Shown here one piece after another: positions 1-6,111 of a stretch of DNA of 6,615 nt. The stretch spans positions 1-6,615 of the forward strand of contig CAIZHT010000180.1 in assembly GCA_903932885.1 (NCBI GenBank), read 5' to 3'. The DNA is from an uncultured Actinomycetes bacterium. GTDB lineage: Bacteria > Actinomycetota > Actinomycetes > Nanopelagicales > Nanopelagicaceae. The notes below the pieces were generated by a model that ran no database searches, was not told the origin of the DNA, and was given only the letters and a program-made list of their open reading frames with translations. Position 1 is the stretch's first letter; each line of letters starts with the position of its first letter. The position numbers and the translations under genes are program-made.

Positions 1-118
1 ATTGGGGTGCGACGGAATCTTCTAGATCGAAAAAGAGCGAATCAACAACGAGGGATTGTGCCTTGGCGATCATCGCCTCTTTATCCCCGGGCACAGAAAG
101 GAGTGAGCGTCGCAGCAT
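1..118 (-). CDS. CitE-like CoA-ester lyase / HpcH-HpaI aldolase family protein (N-terminal fragment)
   Basis: This is the start of a minus-strand gene that leaves the window at its left edge; 39 codons are visible. The translation opens MLRRSLLSVPGDKEAM and continues to DLEDSVAP at residues 31-38. An N-terminal RRS-L-x-VPG followed about 20 residues later by DLED(A/S)V is the signature of the citrate lyase beta subunit / malyl-CoA or citramalyl-CoA lyase family, TIM-barrel enzymes that cleave or form C-C bonds of CoA esters with Mg2+. The ATG at 118-116 is preceded by AAAGGA (minus strand, 130-125) with a 6-nt spacer, which fixes the start. The fragment does not resemble the start of the RhmA-type keto-deoxy-rhamnonate aldolases, so a direct link to rhamnose catabolism is not supported. 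The exact substrate cannot be told from 39 residues. The gene is transcribed away from the transporter operon. Confidence 0.85.
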   Translation of the reverse strand, partial: MLRRSLLSVPGDKEAMIAKAQSLVVDSLFFDLEDSVAPQ

Positions 119-215
119 CCCTATTCCTTTCTATTCCTAGCCGATTAATCGACCTGAGATTGCAACCCTAGTACCCAATAAGAGGTATATAAAGGCGGTG
201 AAGGCCATAATCGCG

Positions 216-228
216 CTCACATTGTGAG
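216..228. promoter_or_regulatory. 13-bp perfect palindrome, possible operator
   Basis: CTCACA-T-TGTGAG is a perfect inverted repeat with 6-bp arms around one central base. It lies between the two divergent genes, about 40 bp upstream of the predicted -35 box of the transporter promoter. Its position suits a transcription-factor site serving one or both genes. No regulator family can be assigned from the sequence alone. Confidence 0.4.
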
Positions 229-236
229 AATCTCGA

Positions 237-252
237 TTGTTATCGTTATCAA
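237..252. promoter_or_regulatory. Candidate LacI-family operator
   Basis: TTGTTATCGTTATCAA has six of eight symmetric base pairs around a central CG (between 244 and 245). LacI/GalR-family sugar repressors typically bind 14-16 bp palindromes with a central CG flanked by TG...CA ends, and this site has exactly that form. It sits 18 bp upstream of the predicted -35 box, next to genes for sugar uptake. A sugar-responsive repressor or activator is therefore plausible, but no regulator gene is present in the window. Confidence 0.5.
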
Positions 253-270
253 ACATTTATCTAGAACCTA

Positions 271-299
271 TTGACGCTTGAATCCTATAGGGCTATTTT
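271..299 (+). promoter_or_regulatory. Predicted sigma70-type promoter of the transporter operon
   Basis: TTGACG at 271-276 matches five of six bases of the -35 consensus. It is followed after exactly 17 bp by TATTTT at 294-299, four of six for the -10 box. Transcription would start near 306, leaving a leader of about 59 nt before the ATG at 365. The weak -10 would suit a regulated promoter. An upstream in-frame ATG at 278 lies inside this promoter, which argues against its use as the start codon. Confidence 0.55.
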
Positions 300-300
300 T

Positions 301-330
301 ACCCGTAATTGAAACCATTCAATCGCGGGT
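301..330 (+). promoter_or_regulatory. Hairpin / palindrome at the predicted transcript start
   Basis: The core ATTGAA-ACCA-TTCAAT (308-323) is a 6-bp inverted repeat with a 4-nt spacer. It is nested in an outer pair, ACCCG (301-305) with CGGGT (326-330). In RNA this would be a 5-bp plus 6-bp stem separated by a U-G wobble and an A-C mismatch. It lies directly downstream of the -10 box, so as DNA it could be an operator that blocks transcription and as RNA a 5'-end hairpin. It ends 22 nt before the Shine-Dalgarno and does not occlude it. Confidence 0.45.
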
Positions 331-352
331 GGTTCTTTTACTCATCGAAGCA

Positions 353-359
353 AAAGGAG
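353..359 (+). promoter_or_regulatory. Ribosome binding site that fixes the binding-protein start
   Basis: AAAGGAG ends 5 nt before the ATG at 365, ideal spacing. The longer reading frame from 278 would put 29 residues (including a charged E-A-K stretch) ahead of a textbook signal peptide, and its start lies inside the predicted promoter. The start at 365 is therefore preferred. Confidence 0.85.
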
Positions 360-364
360 CAGGG

Positions 365-1669
365 ATGAAGATCGTTCGAAATAGTCGCTTAGCTAAAGCG
401 CTGATGTTGGGGTTGCCTGCGGTTCTCGCATCAGCAATGCTCGCAGCACCAGCACAAGCAGCAACAGAAATCACTTTCCAAACTTGGAACTCACAAGATT
501 CACAGGATAAGTGGAATGCAATGACAGCTGCCTTCATGAAGGCAAACCCAGACATCACCGTTAAGACAAACTTTGTACCTGGCGGCGTAGAGGGTGACGC
601 ACTTGTGAAGTCACAACTCGCTTCAGGAACAATGACAGATGTATTTGCTTACAACGTCGGTGCGCTTATGCAAGCAATCGATCCAGTAAGAAATCTTGTC
701 AACCTCAAGAATGAGCCATGGATGAAATCTGTGAACACAGGCTTTATTCCATCTGCAACAGGTGCTGACGGCGGAGTTTACGCTGCACCATTTGGAACAG
801 CTATGGGTGGCGGAATTCTTTATAACAAGCGAATTTATTCAAAGCTTGGTTTGCAAATTCCTTTGACATGGAAAGAATTCATGGCAAACAATGCAAAGAT
901 CAAGAAGGCTGGAATTACTCCAGTTATCTCTTCATGGAAAGATTCATGGACAGCACAACTCTTCGTACTCGGTGATCACTTCAACGTAGCGGCTGCAATG
1001 CCAGGATTTGAAGATAAGTTCACAAAGAACAAGATTGTTCTTGCTAAGAATCCAGCAACACTTGCTGGTTTCCAGCACCTTGAAGAAGTCAGAAAAGCTG
1101 GCTATTACAACAAGGATGTTGCAGCAACAACATTTGCTAAGGCACTTGAGTACCTAGCACTCGGTAAGGGTGCTCACTACCCAATGCTTTCTGCAGGCAT
1201 CGACACAATCGTTGCTAACTTCCCAACAAAGGCTTCAGACATTGGATTCATGGCACAACCAGGAACTAATGCAAAGAGCAATGGTGTAACAGTGTGGATG
1301 CCATCAGGTGTTTACATTTCAAAGACCACTAAGAACCTAGAAGCTGCTAAGAAGTTTGTTGCTTGGACAGTTTCAAAGGAATCATTTGAGGTTCAAAATA
1401 AGGTTGTACCTCCATCAGGTCCATACTTTATTAAGGGTGCACCAGTTTCAGGTAACTTGACTGCTGTATTCACAGACTTGTACAACTACATGCAAGGTAA
1501 GGGAACAAGCTATCCAGCTCTCGAGTTCCTTACACCTGTAAAGGGTCCAAACCTTTCACAGATTTGCGTGGAAATTGGTTCAGGCCAGAAGAACGCACTT
1601 CAGGGTGCGCAGTCATACCAGAAGGATCTACAAAAGCAGTCACAACAGCTTGGTCTTGCTGGCTGGTAA
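365..1669 (+). CDS. Extracellular sugar-binding protein of a CUT1 ABC importer
   Basis: The 434-residue product has the usual length of family 1 solute-binding proteins (COG1653, UgpB/MalE-like), which capture oligosaccharides outside the membrane and deliver them to the permeases. Residues 1-32 form a signal peptide: K2/R5/R8/K11, a hydrophobic core to about residue 28, and an A30-Q31-A32 signal peptidase I site. The mature protein begins ATEITFQTWNSQ, a typical first beta strand. Family landmarks include the G-x-Y-A-x-PFGTAMGGGILYNK block ending at K155 and the T168-W169-K-E-F motif. No lipobox cysteine is present; C401 is the only cysteine I see. That is unusual for a Gram-positive binding protein, which normally carries a lipid anchor. 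The gene leads the operon and is followed by a strong hairpin. A rhamnoside ligand is inferred only from the downstream GH78 gene. Confidence 0.93.
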   Translation: MKIVRNSRLAKALMLGLPAVLASAMLAAPAQAATEITFQTWNSQDSQDKWNAMTAAFMKANPDITVKTNFVPGGVEGDALVKSQLASGTMTDVFAYNVGALMQAIDPVRNLVNLKNEPWMKSVNTGFIPSATGADGGVYAAPFGTAMGGGILYNKRIYSKLGLQIPLTWKEFMANNAKIKKAGITPVISSWKDSWTAQLFVLGDHFNVAAAMPGFEDKFTKNKIVLAKNPATLAGFQHLEEVRKAGYYNKDVAATTFAKALEYLALGKGAHYPMLSAGIDTIVANFPTKASDIGFMAQPGTNAKSNGVTVWMPSGVYISKTTKNLEAAKKFVAWTVSKESFEVQNKVVPPSGPYFIKGAPVSGNLTAVFTDLYNYMQGKGTSYPALEFLTPVKGPNLSQICVEIGSGQKNALQGAQSYQKDLQKQSQQLGLAGW

Positions 1670-1685
1670 GTAGTACTTAGTTAGA

Positions 1686-1725
1686 AAAGAGAACCGGCTC
1701 GAAGAGATTTGAGCCGGTTCTCTTT
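1686..1725 (+). terminator. Strong intercistronic hairpin (partial terminator or mRNA stabiliser)
   Basis: A perfect 15-bp stem, 1686-1700 pairing with 1711-1725, encloses a 10-nt loop and starts 16 nt after the binding-protein stop. The GC-rich core is ACCGGCTC/GAGCCGGT. The 3' arm ends in TTT and is followed by C, A, C, so there is no long U-tract. It may terminate only part of the transcripts, or protect the 3' end of the binding-protein message from exonucleases. Either would give more binding protein than permease, a common arrangement in importers of this class. Confidence 0.75.
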
Positions 1726-1766
1726 CACTAATTTCATTCACTTTTATAAAGATTAAGGAAGTAATA

Positions 1767-2657
1767 ATGAAGAAAAAGGGAATAAAGAGTCCGTATGCAA
1801 GTTCTTTGTATTGGCCAGGCGGAATCATTTACATGGTTCTCTTTTTTATTCCAACAGTTCTCTCATTATTCTTCAGCCTTACACGATGGACCCTTCAAGA
1901 TTGGGAGTTCATTGGATTTGAAAACTTCACTCTTTACTTTTCAGAAGAGAATTTACGAATCGGATTTAGAAATACAATAATTTATGCTGTTCTAACTAGC
2001 GGACTCAAAGTTATTTTTGCACTCTACCTAGCTAGTTTCTTATCATCAAAACTTCGGGCAACAGGATTTATTCGCTCAGTTCTTTTCTTCCCAACACTTG
2101 TAAGCACCATCGGTGTTGGTATCACTTTCTCAGTTCTCATGAACCCCTATGAAGGTGTTATCAATGCAGTGCTCAAGTGGGTGGCTGGCTTATTCGGCAA
2201 AACTACCGATGGACCTGGCTGGCTTATTGATCCCAATCTTTTGCCAATAGTTTCAATTGCCCTAGTTGATGTGTGGAAAGGTGTTGGAATCGCAACACTT
2301 ATCTATATTGCGGGAATGGCTGCGATTCCTCGAGATTATTACGAAGCATCCTCAATAGATGGCGCAAGTACACGTCAACAGTTCTACAAGGTAACTATTC
2401 CACTTGTGCGTCCCGCAATGTTTTCAGTAATTATTCTCTCCTTCGTCGGAGGCCTTCGATCATTCGATTTGATTTGGGCAATGACTGGCGGCGGTCCTGG
2501 CTTTATCTCTGATGTGCTTGCCTCGATCAATTACAAGCAATACACATCAGGGTATTACGGACTTTCAACAGCTGGAAACGTAATCCTCTTTGTTCTCGTT
2601 TCAATTCTGGTATTCCCTCTCTCTAGATACCTCAACAAGAAAGAGGTGGTGATGTGA
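1767..2657 (+). CDS. CUT1 sugar ABC transporter permease (MalF/UgpA-like)
   Basis: This 296-residue membrane protein forms one half of the importer channel. About six membrane segments are visible, near residues 18-41, 70-92, 103-125, 158-182, 212-232 and 268-290. The cytoplasmic EAA loop that docks to the ATPase is at 193-199 (EASSIDG), followed by the I-P-L-x-R-P end of the motif. The TGGGPG block and a following Tyr-rich stretch near 240-263 are typical of MalF/UgpA-type subunits. The ATG at 1767 has AAGGAAG (1755-1761) 5 nt upstream. The gene lies 97 nt after the binding protein, with the hairpin between them, and overlaps the next permease by 4 nt, so the two are translationally coupled. 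The transported sugar cannot be read from this protein. Confidence 0.94.
   Translation: MKKKGIKSPYASSLYWPGGIIYMVLFFIPTVLSLFFSLTRWTLQDWEFIGFENFTLYFSEENLRIGFRNTIIYAVLTSGLKVIFALYLASFLSSKLRATGFIRSVLFFPTLVSTIGVGITFSVLMNPYEGVINAVLKWVAGLFGKTTDGPGWLIDPNLLPIVSIALVDVWKGVGIATLIYIAGMAAIPRDYYEASSIDGASTRQQFYKVTIPLVRPAMFSVIILSFVGGLRSFDLIWAMTGGGPGFISDVLASINYKQYTSGYYGLSTAGNVILFVLVSILVFPLSRYLNKKEVVM
2643..2647 (+). promoter_or_regulatory. Ribosome binding site for the GTG-started second permease
   Basis: GAGGT inside the end of the first permease gene lies 6 nt before the GTG at 2654. The start overlaps the upstream last codon and stop (ATGTGA, 2652-2657), so ribosomes finishing the first permease can restart on the second. 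The ATG at 2652 is out of frame with the second permease and is not its start. Confidence 0.75.
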
Positions 2658-3514
2658 TATTCACACGTAATAAAGGATTGAAATCAAAGACAAAATATCG
2701 CAGCATTTGGGCTGACATCATCGGCGTAGTGCTGACAATTATTGTTTTTATCCTGCCCTTTTACTTCCTCGTAGTAAATGCAGCAAAGAGCCAAGAAGAA
2801 TCCTTCCGTCTGAATATGTCTCCCCCTGAGAAATGGCTTTTGTTTCAGAATATTGCAAAAGTAGTCTCTGATTACGATTGGCATGTTCTCAATGCGACAA
2901 AAAACTCATTGGTTTTGACTATATTTTCTGTCTTCTTCCTCATCATTATCAGTGGAATGACTGGCTTTGTCATGCACCGCAAGCGAAACAAAGTAAGTGG
3001 TGTAGCAAATTTCTTAGTACTCACAGCACTTGTTATTCCACCCGCGATTGTTCCAACAATTTGGGTTTTGCAGCGCATTGGCCTGTATAAGACTTTGGCT
3101 GGGATGATTGCAATTGAAGTTGCTTACGGTTTGGCCTTTGCTATTCTCATTTTCCGAAATTTCATTGGCACAATCCCTAAAGAAATCGATGAAGCAGCAA
3201 TTGTTGATGGTTGTACTGGCTGGAATCTATATTTCCGTATCATCTTCCCACTTCTAAAGCCTGTATCAATTACCATCGGAATTATTGCCACGGCTGCAGT
3301 ATTCAATGACTTTACTAACCCGCTTTATTACCTACCTGGTGATGAAAACTCGACCCTGCAGCAGACTTTGTTTGCCTATGTAAGCCGCTATTCAACTCAA
3401 TACAACTTACTATTCGCAGATATTCTCTATATCACCGCATTTCCATTGCTGGCATTCATTTTCTTCAACAAGAGAATTGTTTCCGGTATGACCGCAGGAT
3501 CTATCAAAGGATAA
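2654..3514 (+). CDS. CUT1 sugar ABC transporter permease (MalG/UgpE-like)
   Basis: This 286-residue protein is the second half of the channel. It has about six membrane segments near residues 21-43, 80-103, 112-133, 145-168, 196-218 and 250-272. The FILPFYFLVVNAAK block after the first segment is characteristic of MalG/UgpE-type subunits. The EAA loop is at E180-A-A-I-V-D-G186 and ends in F-P-L-L-K-P, so the ATPase contact site is intact. Translation starts at GTG 2654, with 4 nt of overlap with the upstream permease. The gene ends only 2 nt before the rhamnosidase start. No ATPase gene follows. CUT1 importers often borrow a shared ATPase of the MsmK/UgpC type, and that is the likely case here. 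Confidence 0.94.
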   Translation: MIFTRNKGLKSKTKYRSIWADIIGVVLTIIVFILPFYFLVVNAAKSQEESFRLNMSPPEKWLLFQNIAKVVSDYDWHVLNATKNSLVLTIFSVFFLIIISGMTGFVMHRKRNKVSGVANFLVLTALVIPPAIVPTIWVLQRIGLYKTLAGMIAIEVAYGLAFAILIFRNFIGTIPKEIDEAAIVDGCTGWNLYFRIIFPLLKPVSITIGIIATAAVFNDFTNPLYYLPGDENSTLQQTLFAYVSRYSTQYNLLFADILYITAFPLLAFIFFNKRIVSGMTAGSIKG

Positions 3515-3516
3515 CT

Positions 3517-6111
3517 ATGAGCACAGTTGGAAATATTCGAATCGGTCGCAGCGCAGATACTTTAGTCGTTGCTCAATCACGCCCTGTAATTTCATGGCAA
3601 ATTCTTGGCGGAGGAAATGACCTTCGCCAAGATGCATATGAGATTGAAGTGGCAAGTGATGCGGCGTTCTCAAAGAACGTTGTCACAAGTGGCCAGATTA
3701 AATCTTCATCGCTGACTCAAGCTGCATGGCCAGATTCTGCGCTAAAAAGCCGCGAGATTCGCTATGTTCGCGTAAAGGCACAGATCAATGGAACATGGAG
3801 TGCATGGAGTGCAACAGTAACCGCTGAAGCGCCACTCTTTGCAAATAAAGAATGGACAAGTAAGCCAATTGCGTTGCCTAACGATCCAGGTCGCAAAGGA
3901 AAAGCTCCATCTGCAATATTTCGTAAAGAATTTGATTTAGCATCAACTGGCGTGCGAACACGTCTATATGTAACAGCGCAAGGTCTTTTTGATATTCAAA
4001 TCAATGGTAAAGCCGTCAGCGATGAACTGCTAAATCCTGCCTGGACTTCTTATAAGCAACGTATAGCATTTCGCACCTTTGATGTATCTAGCCTTCTAAC
4101 AAAGGGCAAGAACGTTATTTCCATGGTCATTGCTGATGGTTGGTACCGTGGCCAATTAACATGGGAGCAATACCGAAATGTCTTTGGTGATACGGCTGCT
4201 GCACAATGCCAACTTGAAATTCATGAATCAAATGGATCAATTACTAAAATTGGTACGGATGACTCTTGGAAAGTTAGCACCGGAGAAATCCAAAGCGCAG
4301 ATATTTATGATGGTGTAACAATTGATTTCAACAAAGAACAAAAGGGTTGGCGCCAAACTGGCTTTGATGACTCGAAGTGGAGCAAAGTAGAAGTGTGCCC
4401 AGTTATCCGCGCAAAGCTTTTCCCAATGACAAGTCCACCGGTGCGCGTTACAGAATCAATAAAGGCAATAAGCGAGACAAAGACTTCACGCGGATCAGTT
4501 ATTTATGATTTTGGACAAAATATGGCTGGCCTTGTACGTATCAAAGTAAAAGGTAAAGCTGGCGATAAGGTAACAATTACTCACGCTGAAGTTCTCAAAG
4601 AGGGCGAACTTCACCGCGCGCTCCTTCGTACAGCTAAAGCAGAAGATAATTACACACTCGCTGATTCAAATGAAATAGAGATTTCACCTCTCTTTACATT
4701 TCATGGTTTTAGATATGCAGAGATCACAACAAGTGCTCAAATAACAAGCGTTATTGCTGATGCGATTCACTCTGACGTTGCGCGCATAGGTCACTTTGAA
4801 ACTTCGAACCCATTACTCAATAAATTACACTCAAATACGATGTGGTCTCAGCGTGGAAACTTTGTTTCGGTGCCAACAGATTGCCCTCAACGCGATGAGC
4901 GCCTTGGCTGGACTGGAGATGCACAGGCATTTGCACCAACAGCGTCAACAATTCACGACTGCGAAAACTTCCTATCTAGCTGGTTAGTAGATCTTGAACT
5001 TGATCAACAACCAGATGGCGGAGTTACAAACTTCAGCCCAGATATTCCTGTTGAGCCAGGTGGAATGCATGCAAATACTGTTGACTTCTACGGAGGTCGC
5101 GCAGGTTGGGGAGATGCAGCAACGATTGTTCCTTGGGCTCTCTATGAAGCATATGGAGATGTACAAACACTTCGTGATCAATATAACTCAATGGTTCGCT
5201 GGGTTGATTACCTTGAGAGCAAGTGTGCTCCCGATGGACTTATTCCTGAAGGCGAATTTGAATTTGGTGATTGGCTAGATCCAGATGCACCAGCAGATAA
5301 GCCATGGGCTGCCAAGTGCAACAGCACATATATTTCAAACTCTTTCTATTCATTTAGTTCACTTCTGCTTTCAAAGGCAGCAGATGTGCTCGGAAAATCT
5401 GATGATGCTAAGCATTACAAAGTGCTTGCAGATCAAGTTGCGAAGTCAGCATGGGCAAAATGGAGTAAAGAAGTCTCTGAAACCGCGACAGGTTGCGCAA
5501 TTGCAATCGAACTTGAAATCGCACCAGTTGCAGAGCGCACAGCTGTAGCAAGTAAATTGGCGGCACTAGTTGATAAAGTCAATGGAAAGATTTCAACTGG
5601 ATTCCTAGGAACTCCACTTGTCATGCCAGCACTTTCTAAGTATGGACATCTAGATTCTGCATACAAGCTACTTCTCAATGAAGAAGTTCCAGGTTGGTTG
5701 TATCAAATCAATAACGGTGCAACATCAATGTGGGAGCGCTGGGATGCAATCTTGCCTGATGGTTCATTCCAATCAGGTGATCTTGAAAATGCTGGTAACA
5801 GCATGATCTCCTTCAACCACTACGCATATGGCGCTGTTACAACATGGATGTATCGCAACGTTGCTGGTATTTCACCAATGATTGAAAAGCCAGGATACGA
5901 AGAGATTCTCTTTGCTCCAACACCTCATGCATCACTTACATGGGCAAAAGCAAGCGTAGAAACACGCTATGGCACTGCTGCAATCGATTGGAAGAAGGAT
6001 GGCAATTCCTATTCAGGAACCATCACTGTTCCATCAGGTTCAATTGGCTGGTTTGAAACAAAAGGAAAGCGCACCCGATTTGGTTCAGGTACGCATTCCA
6101 TTTCTTTCTAA
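3517..6111 (+). CDS. Cytoplasmic GH78 alpha-L-rhamnosidase
   Basis: This 864-residue enzyme should release terminal alpha-L-rhamnose by the inverting GH78 mechanism. Approximate domain order is: Ig/Fn3-like 1-110; N-terminal beta-sandwich 125-300, with D207-G-W-Y-R-G; second sandwich 310-415, with Y330-DFGQN; (alpha/alpha)6 catalytic barrel 425-770; and C-terminal beta domain 775-860. The catalytic signature D455-CPQRDERLGWTG-D468 is complete, with E461 as the expected proton donor. E740 in WERWD is the expected general base, and N767-H-Y is also conserved. Length is within the family range and nothing is broken. There is no signal peptide or membrane segment, and I see seven cysteines, which suits the cytoplasm. 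The ATG is preceded by AAAGGA (3506-3511) with a 5-nt spacer and lies 2 nt after the permease stop, so it is in the transporter operon. The aglycone or linkage preference is unknown. Other GH78-fold activities cannot be excluded. Confidence 0.93.
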   Translation: MSTVGNIRIGRSADTLVVAQSRPVISWQILGGGNDLRQDAYEIEVASDAAFSKNVVTSGQIKSSSLTQAAWPDSALKSREIRYVRVKAQINGTWSAWSATVTAEAPLFANKEWTSKPIALPNDPGRKGKAPSAIFRKEFDLASTGVRTRLYVTAQGLFDIQINGKAVSDELLNPAWTSYKQRIAFRTFDVSSLLTKGKNVISMVIADGWYRGQLTWEQYRNVFGDTAAAQCQLEIHESNGSITKIGTDDSWKVSTGEIQSADIYDGVTIDFNKEQKGWRQTGFDDSKWSKVEVCPVIRAKLFPMTSPPVRVTESIKAISETKTSRGSVIYDFGQNMAGLVRIKVKGKAGDKVTITHAEVLKEGELHRALLRTAKAEDNYTLADSNEIEISPLFTFHGFRYAEITTSAQITSVIADAIHSDVARIGHFETSNPLLNKLHSNTMWSQRGNFVSVPTDCPQRDERLGWTGDAQAFAPTASTIHDCENFLSSWLVDLELDQQPDGGVTNFSPDIPVEPGGMHANTVDFYGGRAGWGDAATIVPWALYEAYGDVQTLRDQYNSMVRWVDYLESKCAPDGLIPEGEFEFGDWLDPDAPADKPWAAKCNSTYISNSFYSFSSLLLSKAADVLGKSDDAKHYKVLADQVAKSAWAKWSKEVSETATGCAIAIELEIAPVAERTAVASKLAALVDKVNGKISTGFLGTPLVMPALSKYGHLDSAYKLLLNEEVPGWLYQINNGATSMWERWDAILPDGSFQSGDLENAGNSMISFNHYAYGAVTTWMYRNVAGISPMIEKPGYEEILFAPTPHASLTWAKASVETRYGTAAIDWKKDGNSYSGTITVPSGSIGWFETKGKRTRFGSGTHSISF

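Noticed and set aside
142..151. Perfect 10-bp palindrome CGATTAATCG upstream of the CitE-like gene
   Set aside because: Short and low in complexity; could be an operator half or chance. Not supported enough to list as a feature.
186..193. TATATAAA as a promoter element
   Set aside because: The nearest -35-like TTGCAA (160-165) is more than 18 bp away on the plus strand, and no convincing minus-strand pair for the CitE-like gene was found.
284..291. CCTATAGG palindrome between the -35 and -10 boxes
   Set aside because: Only 8 bp and lying in the promoter spacer; expected by chance at this length.
278..364. 29-residue N-terminal extension of the binding protein
   Set aside because: It overlaps the predicted promoter, has no Shine-Dalgarno of its own and would mask a clear signal peptide.
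1745..1750. TATAAA as a -10 box for a separate permease promoter
   Set aside because: A good -10 match, but no -35 box at 15-18 bp (only TTTCAC or TTCACT), so not called as a promoter.
4796..5548. Several short frames inside the rhamnosidase gene on both strands
   Set aside because: They overlap a full-length conserved enzyme, lack ribosome sites and have compositions typical of out-of-frame reading.
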